A stretch of DNA of 64,000 bases from Microtetraspora sp. NBRC 13810 (GTDB lineage: Bacteria; Actinomycetota; Actinomycetes; Streptosporangiales; Streptosporangiaceae): NCBI RefSeq assembly GCF_030268685.1, contig NZ_BSRQ01000001.1:248001-312000 (forward strand), read 5' to 3'. The notes below the pieces were generated by a model. The model was not told where the DNA came from. It did not search any database and saw nothing but the letters and a program-made list of their open reading frames with translations. The position numbers were made by a program, and so were the translations under genes. Shown in pieces: positions 19,606 through 28,599 of this stretch. Position 1 is the first letter of the stretch. Each line of letters starts with the position of its first letter.

Positions 19606-20984
19606 GACTGCCCCCTCAACAGGTCCTCCTCGGTCTCACCGCGAACGATGACCCGGGCCACGCCGTCCCTGACCGCGACGACCGCGGGCCTGGGCTGGTA
19701 GTTGTAGTTGTTGGCGAGCGAGCGGCAGTAGGCGCCGGTCGCGGCGACGGCGAGCAGGTCGCCGGGGGCGAGGTCGTCCGGCAGCCACAGGTCGCGGACC
19801 ACGATGTCGCCGCTCTCGCAGTGCTTGCCGACGACGCGGGAGAGCATCGGCCGGGCGTCGCTGGACCGCGAGGCGAGCACGGAGGTGTACTCCGCGCCGT
19901 AGAGCGCGGTGCGCACGTTGTCGCTCATGCCCCCGTCCACGCTGACGTAGGTGCGCAGGCCCTCGACGTCCTTGACCGTGCCGACCTCGTAGACGGTGAC
20001 GCCGCCGGGGCCGACGATCGTGCGGCCGGGCTCGACGGTGAGGCGGGGCACCGGGACTCCCGCGTTGGCGCACACCTTGGCGACGATCTCGCGCAGGCTG
20101 TCGGCGATCACCTTGATGTCGGGCGCCTCGTCGGCCTCGACGTAGGCGATGCCGTAGCCGCCGCCGAGGTCGAGCTCCGGCAGGACGACCCCGTGCTCGT
20201 CCTTGATCTGGGCGAGCAGCGCGGTGAGCCGCTGGGCGGCGACCTCGAAGCCGGCGGTGTCGATGATCTGCGAGCCGATGTGCGAGTGCAGGCCGAGGAG
20301 CTCGAGCTGGGGCAGCGCGAGCACGCGGCGCACGGCCTCGGCGGCGGAGCCGTTGTTCAGCGAGAAGCCGAACTTCTGGTCGTCGTGCGCGGTGGCGATG
20401 AACTCGTGCGTGTGCGCCTCGACGCCGGTGGTCACCCGGATGAGCACCCTGGGCCGGACGCCGTGCCGCTCGGCGAGGTGCCCGAGCCGGGCGATCTCCT
20501 CGAAGGAGTCGGCGACGATGCGGCCGACGCCGGCCTGGATCGCGCGCTCCAGCTCGGCCGCGGACTTGTTGTTGCCGTGCAGGGTGATCCGCTCGGGCGG
20601 GAAGTCGACGCTGAGCGCCACGGCCAGCTCGCCGCCGCTGCACACGTCGAGGCCGAGGCCCTCCTCGTCGATCCAGCGGGCCAGCTCCCTGCACAGGAAC
20701 GCCTTGCCCGCGTAGTGCACGTCGCTGTCGCCGAAGGCCTCCGCGTAGTCGCGGCAACGGCTGCGCACGTCGTCCTCGTCCAGCACGTAGAGCGGTGTGC
20801 CGTAGTCCCTGGCCAGGTCGCGCACGTCGACCCCGCCGACGGTCACCGCGCCGCCCGTGCGGGCGGAGTTGCGCGGCCAGATCTTGGGGCTGAGCGAGTT
20901 AAGGTCGGCGGGCGGGCGCGGCGGGCGCTCCTGGGGCATCATCTCGGCATGCCGGTCACCGGCCGGATGGGCGAATCGACTCAC
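19602..20984 (-). CDS. lysA: Diaminopimelate decarboxylase
   Basis: PLP-dependent last step of lysine synthesis, removing CO2 from meso-diaminopimelate. 460 residues. The PLP lysine is in [11 protein letters not shown], followed by HGNNKS, HIGSQI, the Gly-rich LGGGYGIAY phosphate loop and the C-terminal CESGD motif that completes the active site. I chose the GTG at 20984 because [14 protein letters not shown] matches the usual actinobacterial N-terminus; the frame continues 23 codons upstream. It overlaps hom by 4 bases and begins just downstream of an AT-rich segment with an inverted repeat. Confidence 0.96.
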   Translation of the reverse strand: MSRFAHPAGDRHAEMMPQERPPRPPADLNSLSPKIWPRNSARTGGAVTVGGVDVRDLARDYGTPLYVLDEDDVRSRCRDYAEAFGDSDVHYAGKAFLCRELARWIDEEGLGLDVCSGGELAVALSVDFPPERITLHGNNKSAAELERAIQAGVGRIVADSFEEIARLGHLAERHGVRPRVLIRVTTGVEAHTHEFIATAHDDQKFGFSLNNGSAAEAVRRVLALPQLELLGLHSHIGSQIIDTAGFEVAAQRLTALLAQIKDEHGVVLPELDLGGGYGIAYVEADEAPDIKVIADSLREIVAKVCANAGVPVPRLTVEPGRTIVGPGGVTVYEVGTVKDVEGLRTYVSVDGGMSDNVRTALYGAEYTSVLASRSSDARPMLSRVVGKHCESGDIVVRDLWLPDDLAPGDLLAVAATGAYCRSLANNYNYQPRPAVVAVRDGVARVIVRGETEEDLLRGQS

Positions 20985-21122
20985 CCGAACGAGGCTATCG
21001 GACCCGCTGATCCCCGTGGGACGCATGCCCACAGTACGAGACAAGATCACCACAATTTATTGCCAAATAATGGCAAATATCGGGATATCTTCCGTCGGTT
21101 GTTCCCCGCCGGCGTGCGAGGG
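20985..21122. promoter_or_regulatory. AT-rich lysA leader with inverted repeat
   Basis: The segment near 21050-21080 is strikingly AT-rich for this genome and contains TTGCCA-N5-TGGCAA at 21060-21076. This looks like a repressor site in the lysA-hom promoter region. The regulator is not evident in the window. Confidence 0.45.
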
Positions 21123-22013
21123 TCAGGACACTTCGGCGGCCGGGGCGGCCCAGGTGTTGCAGGCGCCGACCGTGCCGTGCCGTTCGCCGCGCAGCAGCCA
21201 TGCCGTCTCGCTGGCCGCCGAGCCGTGCGTCCGCTCCTGCTCCGTGGCACCCTCCGTGCCGCCGTCCGTGCCGCCGTCCGCGTCGCCGTCCGCGTCGCCG
21301 TCCGTGCCGCCGTCCGCGTCGCCCTCCGTGGCACCTGCCCGGCCGCGGTCCCGCTCCGCGCCCGCCGCCTCGGCGACGCTCTCCCTGACGACCCGCACCC
21401 CGGCCGGGTCGACGCCGCGCAGGGCCGCCGCCGCCATGCAGTTCGCCTGGAGCTCCAGCCGTCGCGTCCACGCCTCGTCGAATGCCTCCGGCCCGCGCCT
21501 GCTCGCGATCCCGCTGATCTCCTGCACGTGGTGGGCGTACTCGTGGGCGAGGGTGAACATCGAGGCGAACACCCACTTCCCGTCCTCCATCAGCACGTTG
21601 ACGGAGGCGGTGTCCGGGCAGTAGATCCCCACCCAGTCGTACTCGTCGGTGCCGCAGGCCGCCTCCGCGGGGCTGCCGATCAGGTTGACCTCGCCCGGCG
21701 GCTCGTACTCCCGGTCCGCCTGGGCCATCGTGCGCGCCCAGGCCCGGTCGAGGCAGCCGGCGAGCGCGCGCAGGGTCGCCTCGGGGTTCTCGTCCCGGTT
21801 CGCCGGGAGGTCGCAGCGGTTGACGACGGGGCCGGTGGCGTAGAGGTCGTGCGCCGCCGCCCCCCAGGTGGCCGAGGCGGGGTCGGTGCCGAGGAGCACA
21901 CGCAGCCGGGGGGCGAACACCGCGAGCCCGGCCAGCACGACCGCGAACACCAGCCCGGCCGGCAGCAGCCGCCGGACGATCATCCTTCGCCGTGACGAAC
22001 CGGGATCGTTCAT
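21123..22013 (-). CDS. Membrane-anchored neutral zinc metallopeptidase with acidic insert
   Basis: 296 residues of the YpfJ-type zinc peptidase family. One membrane segment at about 14-36 anchors an extracytoplasmic domain with HEYAH at 157-161, the LELQANCMA helix that follows, and the C-terminal THGSAASETAWLLRG...CNTW motif. Between these the family normally has a short stretch; here residues about 218-262 are a low-complexity Gly/Thr/Asp insert (GTDGDADGD repeats, 12-bp DNA units at 21250-21334). The ATG overlaps the stop of the upstream DALR gene (ATGA). Substrate unknown. Confidence 0.85.
   Translation of the reverse strand: MNDPGSSRRRMIVRRLLPAGLVFAVVLAGLAVFAPRLRVLLGTDPASATWGAAAHDLYATGPVVNRCDLPANRDENPEATLRALAGCLDRAWARTMAQADREYEPPGEVNLIGSPAEAACGTDEYDWVGIYCPDTASVNVLMEDGKWVFASMFTLAHEYAHHVQEISGIASRRGPEAFDEAWTRRLELQANCMAAAALRGVDPAGVRVVRESVAEAAGAERDRGRAGATEGDADGGTDGDADGDADGGTDGGTEGATEQERTHGSAASETAWLLRGERHGTVGACNTWAAPAAEVS
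21250..21334 (-). repeat. 12-bp coding repeats in metallopeptidase insert
   Basis: Alternating 12-bp units such as GCGTCGCCGTCC and GTGCCGCCGTCC encode the Gly-Thr-Asp-Gly-Asp-Ala stretch of the metallopeptidase. Confidence 0.8.
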
Positions 22014-22813
22014 AGCCTGTCGGGTGCCGTCCCACCGAGGGCGGCCAGTTCCTCCGCCAGCACCGCCCGTACGGCCCGCGCCAGCCGGACCCGGGCGACG
22101 TGCTCCGGCGTGACCGGCTCCTCCCCCGCCGGTACGGCGGGCGCCCGCTCGTGCGCGTCGTGATAGGCGAGCGCCAGCCTGCGCGCGAAACCCGCCCGCC
22201 CCACCGCTCCCCCGGGCCGGCCCGCGCCGCGCCGCGACCGCCTTCCCGGCAGCTCGGCCAGCACCCGCAGCACAGCCCGGTCGTGCCGTCCGGTGAGCGC
22301 CTCCGGTGCGAAACCGGTGCGGGGCACCCCGAGATCCCGCGCCCAGCGCCCCACCGCGCACGCGCGCGCGTGCGCGAACCTCAGCACGAAGCCGGGGTTG
22401 TCCCAGGTGAGCGGCCGCTCCGGCCACGGCTCCGCCCCCGGCACTGCCCCCGCCCCCGGGACGGACCCCGGCACCGCCCCCGACCTCGGCCCCGGCACCG
22501 CCCTCGGGACCGCCCCCGGCAGCGCGCCGTCGGCGGGTTCCGCCCCGGGGGCGTCCGCGAGCCCGGTGTGCTGCTCGATCTCGGTGACCAGCTCGCCCGG
22601 CGTCGACACGACGATCTCCAGGAACCCGCTGTCCCTGACCCGGGCCGCGGCGACCCCGGCCAGCGCGCGCGACCGCGCGGCGAGGCCCTCGGCGGCGGCG
22701 ACGGGATCGGCGGCGCGCAGGGCGACGGCCGAGACGTAGAGGGCCTCCCGCTCCCAGGAGCCGCGCGGCTCGGGCGGCTCGCCCAGGATCGCGGCCAGCT
22801 GAGAAGGCGTCAT
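22010..22813 (-). CDS. DALR anticodon-binding domain protein, ArgS-like without catalytic domain
   Basis: 267 residues. The N-terminal part resembles the arginyl-tRNA synthetase additional domain and the C-terminal part (about 135-267; WDNPGFVLRFAHARACAVGRWA ... RLALAYHDAHERAP ... RLARAVRAVLAEELAALGG) is a DALR anticodon-binding domain. The HIGH/KMSKS Rossmann catalytic domain is absent; in its place is a Gly/Ala/Val/Pro repeat linker at about 98-128. In several actinomycetes a similar protein sits upstream of lysA, where argS is often found. It overlaps the metallopeptidase gene by 4 bases. A role in tRNA binding or regulation is inference. ATG 22813 was chosen over GTG 22822. Confidence 0.8.
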   Translation of the reverse strand: MTPSQLAAILGEPPEPRGSWEREALYVSAVALRAADPVAAAEGLAARSRALAGVAAARVRDSGFLEIVVSTPGELVTEIEQHTGLADAPGAEPADGALPGAVPRAVPGPRSGAVPGSVPGAGAVPGAEPWPERPLTWDNPGFVLRFAHARACAVGRWARDLGVPRTGFAPEALTGRHDRAVLRVLAELPGRRSRRGAGRPGGAVGRAGFARRLALAYHDAHERAPAVPAGEEPVTPEHVARVRLARAVRAVLAEELAALGGTAPDRL

Positions 22814-22892
22814 GCCCGGCACCCTACGCGCCCCCGCCGGGCACCGCGAACGATCACCCCGCCGCCGCGGGACGCCCCGGGCCCGCAGCCGG

Positions 22893-24782
22893 TCAGGCGA
22901 GCGCGTGCGGCTCCGCGGGGCCGTAGCCGACGAGCTGGGAGGAGGCGAGGAGGGCGGGGTCCTCGTCGCGCGTCTTGACGTATCCGAAGCGGTCGGCGGA
23001 GAAGACGCGGACGCCGTCGGCGCGGCACTGGCGCATGAGCACGTCGTCCCAGCCGTCGGACACGTCGGCGATGCCGAGGCCGCGCAGCACGGTGCGGCGG
23101 GCCAGCAGGGTGCCGCCGGTGATCTCGGCCAGGTAGGAGTAGGCGGCGTCCGGCTGCCTGAGCAGGGTCGCCCCGGCGTCGCGCAGGTGGGCGAAGTAGG
23201 ACGCCTTGCCGGTCACGTCGGCGGTGGTGAACAGGAAAGACCTCGTCATGTCGGTCAGGTAGTGCTCGCCGTACACGTCTCGCGGGTCCATGACGGCGAC
23301 GAGGTCGCCCTCGCACAGGTCGAGGGCGCGGTTGAGCAGGCCGCCGGTGGTGAGCCCGGGGTCGGCCTGCCTGACCAGCACATCCGTTCCGCCGGGGAAG
23401 AGGGTACGCGCGCGGGCCTGCACCGCTTCGGCGTCGGCGGCCATCAGGACCACCTGGCGGGCTCCCGACTGGCTCGCGACCTGGGCGAGCGCCCGGTCCG
23501 CGTCGGCGTCGGCGGGCAGCGGCACGATCACCGAGACGTCGAGCGTGGGCCGCGCCGAGGGCAGGCCGATCGCCTCCAGCAGGTCGTCCACCCGCTCGCT
23601 CATCGTGCCGGCGGCGTAGGCCCTGCGCAGCGCGGCGTGCGCGCGGCGGTCGTCGGGGAGGCTGCCGATCGGGGTGCCGCAGGCGGCGATCTCGGCGAGC
23701 CGCCACTCCGGCGTGCCGGGCGGGCAGGACACCGACCTGGGCCAGCGGTAGGAGGTGAGCACGTCCGGGTAGTGCACCGGCGGCGGGAGCAGCTCCTCCA
23801 GCGTGAGCACCCGGTCGAAGCGCCCGCTGGCCAGCGGGAGCGGGTTGTGCACCCGGGGCTGCACGGCGTACGGCAGCAGCCCGGCCCTCGGGTGCAGCGA
23901 GCGCCACACGGGCAGCGCCTCCGGCGAGGCGGTGAAGACGTACTCGAACAGCCCGGCCACCGCGCGGTGGTCGGTGACCTGGCCCTGGGTGTGCCAGAAG
24001 ACGGTCCTGATCCCGCGTTCGGCGCACCAGGCGAGCAGCGCGCGCAGCCCTTCGCCGCCCTCGCCGGTCACCTCGCCGGCCCACGGCCCGCCGGTGACCG
24101 ACTCCACGACCAGCAGGTGCGGGATCTCCAGCGGCAGCACCCTGGCGAAGTCGCGGGGGGTGAAGCCGACCGTCTGCCGCCACTCGTAGCGCAGCAGGGC
24201 CTCGGCGTGCGAGTCGAGGACGGCGGCCACGGTGAGGTGCGGGCGGGTGTTCGGCCCGGTGGGCACCCGGAACGGCTTGAGCTTGAAGGAGGCGCCCTCG
24301 ATCACCCGGACCGACGAGCGGGCCTGGAAGGACGCCCCGGGCGCGGCCTGCCTGTCGTCCCCGGCTGGGGTGGCCACCGGCTGGCGCTTGGGCGCGTTGG
24401 GGCGGTTCACCGGGCGGGCCGCGCCGCGCAGGCCGCGCGCCAGCCGTACCGGGTTGCTCTTGCCCGTCTTGAGGGCGTCGCCGATGCGGGACCAGCGGGC
24501 GAGCTGCATGGAGGTGAGCTTCCAGCGGGCCACCTCGGTCTGGTAGCGCTGCTCGGCCAGCTCCCTGCGCAGTTTCTCCTCGGCGGCGCGGGCCTGCTCG
24601 AGGAGTTCCTCCGTCGCGCCGAGCCGCTCCCTGGCGGCCTTCAGCTCCTCGGTGGCCTGCTCGGCGTCGGCCAGCCCGGCCTGCGCCTTCTCCAGCAGCC
24701 GCGCCAGTTCGGCGGCGCGCTCCGCCTGGGCCAGGGCGTCCCGCAGTGCCCTCCGGGTACCCTCCAGTTGCTCGCCCGCCAC
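22893..24782 (-). CDS. CgeB-like / family 2 glycosyltransferase with N-terminal coiled coil
   Basis: 629 residues. Residues about 5-100 are a strong Ala/Glu/Leu coiled coil; about 180-420 resemble the CgeB-type glycosyltransferase core (FWHTQGQVTDH, YVFTASPEALPVW, LLPYAVQPRVHNP); about 445-629 are a degenerate GT2-like domain (VSVIVPLPADA, AVMDPRDVYGEHY, GGTLLARRTVLRG) resembling the end of the 17092-18267 protein. No signal peptide or membrane segment. The GTG at 24782 has GGAGG upstream. It diverges from the asparagine-synthetase-like gene with 74 bases between starts, and leads into the DALR gene on its own strand. Involvement in surface glycan assembly is inference. Confidence 0.75.
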   Translation of the reverse strand: MAGEQLEGTRRALRDALAQAERAAELARLLEKAQAGLADAEQATEELKAARERLGATEELLEQARAAEEKLRRELAEQRYQTEVARWKLTSMQLARWSRIGDALKTGKSNPVRLARGLRGAARPVNRPNAPKRQPVATPAGDDRQAAPGASFQARSSVRVIEGASFKLKPFRVPTGPNTRPHLTVAAVLDSHAEALLRYEWRQTVGFTPRDFARVLPLEIPHLLVVESVTGGPWAGEVTGEGGEGLRALLAWCAERGIRTVFWHTQGQVTDHRAVAGLFEYVFTASPEALPVWRSLHPRAGLLPYAVQPRVHNPLPLASGRFDRVLTLEELLPPPVHYPDVLTSYRWPRSVSCPPGTPEWRLAEIAACGTPIGSLPDDRRAHAALRRAYAAGTMSERVDDLLEAIGLPSARPTLDVSVIVPLPADADADRALAQVASQSGARQVVLMAADAEAVQARARTLFPGGTDVLVRQADPGLTTGGLLNRALDLCEGDLVAVMDPRDVYGEHYLTDMTRSFLFTTADVTGKASYFAHLRDAGATLLRQPDAAYSYLAEITGGTLLARRTVLRGLGIADVSDGWDDVLMRQCRADGVRVFSADRFGYVKTRDEDPALLASSQLVGYGPAEPHALA

Positions 24783-24856
24783 GTCGTCCTCCGATTCATG
24801 AGCGGTGCAAAGGATACCCTTTGACCAAACGCGACATCTCGGCAAAGGAGTCGACC

Positions 24857-26524
24857 GTGGCCGACGGGGAGTGGCCGGCGTTCAGCGTGCGGCCCTACGT
24901 GTGCGGCGCCATCGGCCACGTGGACGCGGCCCGGCTGGACACGCTGAAGACCGCCGGCCCCCGGGTCCGGGCGGCGCTGCAGACGCCGGGAGCCGCGCTG
25001 TTCAGCAGCGGCCCGCTGCCTCCCTACCACCGCGGCGAGCACGGCTACGCCTTCGCCTGGGGCGAGCGGCGGCCGGTCGCGACGGCGAGCTGGATCTCGA
25101 TCGCCGAGACCTACGAGACCCCCGGGCTCATCGACGACGGCGAGCGGGTCGTGCTGCACGCCGGCGGCCTCGGCCTGGTGGACGTCTACTACCTGCCGAC
25201 TCCGGAGGCGGTCTACTTCTCCTCGCTGCTCGCCCCGCTGCTCGCCCTGCTGCGCGAGCCGTACGAGGTGGACTGGGCGGGCTGGGCCGGGATCATCGGG
25301 GTCACCTTCCCGATGGGCGACGGCACGCCGTACGCGCGGATCAAACGGCTCGCCGGGTCCGGCGCGCTGGTCTTCGACCGGGGCACCGGGCGGGTGTCGG
25401 CCGAGCGGCGGCTGCCGCGCTGGGTGCGCGAGGAGCCGTACGAGGCGGGGCGCAGCGCCGGGGAGATCCTGGCGATCCTGCACGACGTGTACAAGGAGTT
25501 CGACAACCGGCCGCTGCTCGTGCCGGTCAGCGGCGGCTACGACTCGCGGCTGCTGTGCTCGGTGGCGGTGGCCAGGGGCGCGGACGTGGAGTCGTGGACG
25601 ACCAGCCCCGACGACGGCACGGACGCGGACATCGCCTTCGCCCGTGCGATCACCCGCGAGCTGGGCGTGCGGCACCGGGTGATCGGCCAGTCCGCCGATG
25701 CCTATCCGGGGGACGCGCACGCCGTGGCGCGCCGGCTGGAGTACCTCACCCCGCACCACGCCTGGTACGCCCCCTTCGCCCGCGAGGTGCACAAGGCGGG
25801 GCGCACCCTGGTGGACGGCCTGGCCGGCGGGCCGCTGCTGAAGAACTTCATGGTGAGCGGGGACGCCCTGCTCGCCTCCTCGGAGCAGGAGCGCAAGGCG
25901 GCGGTGCTGGAGTCGCTGTCGCTGGGCGCTCCGTCGGTGCCCTTCCTGTCGGCCGGGGCCGCCGGGTGGATCGAGGACACGGTGCGCGCGGCGTTCGCGG
26001 AGGCCACCTCGATGTTCCACGGCCACCGGGCCGAGCTGCCGCTGTCGGTGCTGCACACCCGGACGGTGCGCGGGATCGCCCGCTCACCGGTGAACCTGGT
26101 GGGCCCGGAGGCGTCGTTCGTGGCGCCGTTCATCCATCCGGAGTTCTTCGACGCGGCGCTGTCGGTCGGCGTGGCGCGCAAGGACAAGGGGCGGTTCTAC
26201 CGGGAGCTGCTGCACGAGGCCAACCCCCGGGTCGCGGCGCTGCCCTCGACGAACGTCGTGAAGCAGCCGCTGCGCCGGGTGCCGCTGCGCTCCACCGCCG
26301 CGCCGGCCCGCGCCCAGGCGCACCGCATGCTGACCACGGTCGCCGAGCGGGTGCCCGGCCTGCTGTCCGCCGAGCTGCACGAGGTGGTGCTGGACGGCCC
26401 GGACGCGCTCACCCGGTTCAACGGCTGGAACGACCGCTTCTGGGTGCGTGGGCTCGTCCTGTTCGGCACCTGGCTCGCCGACCACGAAAACCGGCTCGGC
26501 GACCTCACTCCTCCGTGGGTCTGA
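24857..26524 (+). CDS. Asparagine-synthetase-like ATP-dependent amide-forming enzyme
   Basis: 555 residues. Residues about 215-520 carry the AsnB C-terminal ATP-pyrophosphatase fold with the PP-loop PVSGGYDSR at 223-231. The N-terminal part (1-190) looks like a degenerate glutaminase domain: there is no cysteine at position 2 and no conserved amide-binding motif, so it probably does not hydrolyse glutamine. Such homologues adenylate a carboxylate and join it to an amine, as in lasso peptide and beta-lactam cyclases. GTG start with AAAGGAG 6 bases upstream. It diverges from a glycosyltransferase, suggesting a carbohydrate or peptide-sugar substrate; this is inference. Confidence 0.78.
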   Translation: MADGEWPAFSVRPYVCGAIGHVDAARLDTLKTAGPRVRAALQTPGAALFSSGPLPPYHRGEHGYAFAWGERRPVATASWISIAETYETPGLIDDGERVVLHAGGLGLVDVYYLPTPEAVYFSSLLAPLLALLREPYEVDWAGWAGIIGVTFPMGDGTPYARIKRLAGSGALVFDRGTGRVSAERRLPRWVREEPYEAGRSAGEILAILHDVYKEFDNRPLLVPVSGGYDSRLLCSVAVARGADVESWTTSPDDGTDADIAFARAITRELGVRHRVIGQSADAYPGDAHAVARRLEYLTPHHAWYAPFAREVHKAGRTLVDGLAGGPLLKNFMVSGDALLASSEQERKAAVLESLSLGAPSVPFLSAGAAGWIEDTVRAAFAEATSMFHGHRAELPLSVLHTRTVRGIARSPVNLVGPEASFVAPFIHPEFFDAALSVGVARKDKGRFYRELLHEANPRVAALPSTNVVKQPLRRVPLRSTAAPARAQAHRMLTTVAERVPGLLSAELHEVVLDGPDALTRFNGWNDRFWVRGLVLFGTWLADHENRLGDLTPPWV

Positions 26525-26853
26525 CACGCCTTTCCGATCCGGCCGTACACCGCCTCCGAACAGCACGTTTCGCAACTGAGAACGGAAGGTAACATCCTGA
26601 TTACGGGCGCCGGGCGCGAAAGATCTCCACTTCCGGCGAGGCACCTCGATTCACAGTGCCTCTCCCGCTCCGTGTCGCTGGTAGTGTTCGGCACGAAAGC
26701 ACGCTAAAGGACGGGCCCGAATCACAAATTCGGTCTCGACGAGGGCATGGAGTTCGTGGGGATGACGACTCCGGGCGGCGTGCTGACCCAACATGACCAG
26801 CCGGTTTCGTCCGGTTACTTCGTTCTGCCCTTTTCCTTAACTGTGAGCGAGAG
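26525..26853. other. Intergenic upstream of treS
   Basis: 329 bases, somewhat less GC-rich than its surroundings, that should hold the treS promoter. No confident -10/-35 pair was found. A 36-codon open frame (26747-26857) ends in an ATGA overlap with treS and is reported separately. Confidence 0.4.
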
Positions 26854-26857
26854 ATGA
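26747..26857 (+). CDS. Possible 36-residue leader peptide before treS
   Basis: ATG to TGA frame starting [17 protein letters not shown] and ending SLTVSER. Its stop overlaps the treS ATG (ATGA), the geometry of translational coupling. The ribosome site is only GAGGG very close to the start, and no homologue is known to me, so it may be chance. Confidence 0.25.
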   Translation: MEFVGMTTPGGVLTQHDQPVSSGYFVLPFSLTVSER

Positions 26858-28539
26858 CGACTACATCCCCCTGCTCGGAACCGGTTGCCGAAGACTTCGT
26901 CTCAGCCGATCCGCAGTGGTACAAGCGGGCGGTCTTCTACGAGGTGCTCGTCCGGGGGTTCAAGGACTCCAACGGCGACGGCACCGGAGACCTTCGCGGC
27001 TTGATCCAGAAACTGGACTACCTCCAGTGGCTGGGCGTGGACTGTTTGTGGCTGCTACCGCTTTACGAGTCCCCTCTCCGGGACGGCGGATACGACATTT
27101 CCGACTACATGAAGATCCTTCCTGATTTTGGGGATCTTGGGGATTTCGTCGAGTTGATCGAACAGGCCCACGCGCGGGGCCTGCGCATCATCACCGACCT
27201 GGTGATGAACCACACCAGTGACAAGCACCCCTGGTTCCAGGCGTCCCGGCACGACCCCGAGGGTCCCTACGGTGACTTCTACGTCTGGTCCGACTCTCCG
27301 GAGGGCTACCCGGACGCGCCGATCATCTTCATCGGCGCCGAGGAGTCCAACTGGACCTACGACCCGGTGCGCAAGCAGTACTACTGGCACCGCTTCTTCC
27401 ACCACCAGCCCGACCTGAACTACGACAACCCCGCGGTTCAGGAGGCCATGCTGGAGGTGCTGCGGTTCTGGCTGGACCTCGGCATCGACGGGTTCCGGCT
27501 CGACGCCGTGCCGTACCTGTTCGAGCGCGAGGGCACCATGTGCTCCGGGCTGCCCGAGACGCACGCCTACCTGCGCAAGGTGCGTGCCGAGGTGGACCGG
27601 CTCTACCCCGACCGGGTGCTGCTGGCCGAGGCCAACGGCTGGCCCGAGGACGTCGTCGAGTACTTCGGCGACCCCACCACCGGCGGCGACGAGTGCCACA
27701 TGGCCTTCCACTTCCCGCTGATGCCGCGCATCTTCATGTCGGTGCGGCGGGGCAGCCGCGAGCCGATCTCCGAGATCATGTCCCGCACCCCCAAGCTGCC
27801 CGAGACCGCGCAGTGGGGCATCTTCCTCCGCAACCACGACGAGCTGACCCTGGAGACGGTCACCGAAGAGGAGCGGGACTACATGCACGCCGAGTACGCC
27901 AAGGACCCGCGGATGCGGGCCTACCTCGGCATCCGGCGTCGTCTCGCCCCGCTGCTCGACAACGACCGCGACCAGATCGAGCTGTTCACCGCCCTGCTGC
28001 TGTCCCTGCCCGGCTCGCCCGTCATGTACTACGGCGACGAGATCGGCATGGGGGACAACATCTGGCTGGAGGACCGCGACTCCGTCCGCACCCCCATGCA
28101 GTGGAGTCCCGACCGCAACGCGGGGTTCTCCGCCGCCGACCCGGGACGGCTCTACCTGCCCGCCGTGATGGACCCGATCTACGGATTCCAGGCCGTCAAC
28201 GTCGAGGCACAGCAGCACAACCCGGCCTCGCTGCTGCACTTCACCAAGAAGATGCTGGAGATCCGGCGGCGCCACCCGGTCTTCGGCACCGGCGCCTACA
28301 GCGAGCTGTGGTCCTCCAACAACGCCGTGCTCACCTTCGTCCGTGAGGAGGGGGACGACCGGATGCTGTGCGTCAACAACCTGTCGAAGTTCCCCCAGCC
28401 GGTCGAGCTCGACCTGCGCCGCTTCGCCGGCATGACGCCGGTGGAGTGCCGCGGCGGGGTGCCCTTCCCGGTGATCGGGGAGATCCCCTACCTGCTCACC
28501 CTGCCCGGTCACGGCTTCTACTGGTTCTCGATCAGCTGA
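26854..28539 (+). CDS. treS: Trehalose synthase (maltose alpha-D-glucosyltransferase)
   Basis: GH13 enzyme interconverting maltose and trehalose. 561 residues, the single-domain form without a fused maltokinase. Catalytic residues seen: nucleophile Asp217 in DGFRLDAVP, acid/base Glu259 in [10 protein letters not shown], and Asp329 in RNHDEL; the N-terminal [20 protein letters not shown] is typical of TreS. The ATG overlaps a possible 36-codon leader and the gene ends in a long perfect hairpin. It lies within 20 kb of the treXYZ genes and a sugar importer, so the region can make and rearrange trehalose by two routes. No maltokinase (pep2) or glgE is visible nearby. Confidence 0.95.
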   Translation: MTTTSPCSEPVAEDFVSADPQWYKRAVFYEVLVRGFKDSNGDGTGDLRGLIQKLDYLQWLGVDCLWLLPLYESPLRDGGYDISDYMKILPDFGDLGDFVELIEQAHARGLRIITDLVMNHTSDKHPWFQASRHDPEGPYGDFYVWSDSPEGYPDAPIIFIGAEESNWTYDPVRKQYYWHRFFHHQPDLNYDNPAVQEAMLEVLRFWLDLGIDGFRLDAVPYLFEREGTMCSGLPETHAYLRKVRAEVDRLYPDRVLLAEANGWPEDVVEYFGDPTTGGDECHMAFHFPLMPRIFMSVRRGSREPISEIMSRTPKLPETAQWGIFLRNHDELTLETVTEEERDYMHAEYAKDPRMRAYLGIRRRLAPLLDNDRDQIELFTALLLSLPGSPVMYYGDEIGMGDNIWLEDRDSVRTPMQWSPDRNAGFSAADPGRLYLPAVMDPIYGFQAVNVEAQQHNPASLLHFTKKMLEIRRRHPVFGTGAYSELWSSNNAVLTFVREEGDDRMLCVNNLSKFPQPVELDLRRFAGMTPVECRGGVPFPVIGEIPYLLTLPGHGFYWFSIS

Positions 28540-28549
28540 CACCGGCGCC

Positions 28550-28582
28550 GAGCGCGTGTACGGCCCCGCCGTACACGCGCTC
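28550..28582. terminator. Bidirectional terminator between treS and ABC permease
   Basis: Perfect 14-bp stem GAGCGCGTGTACGG / CCGTACACGCGCTC with a 5-base loop, followed on the plus strand by TTTCG. It starts 11 bases after treS and 18 bases beyond the end of the convergent permease gene, so it can serve both. Confidence 0.85.
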
Positions 28583-28599
28583 TTTCGTGTCCCCGCGTC

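Noticed and set aside
17089-19701. 870-residue plus-strand open frame
   Set aside because: Antisense to hom and a glycosyltransferase; product has no recognisable domain.
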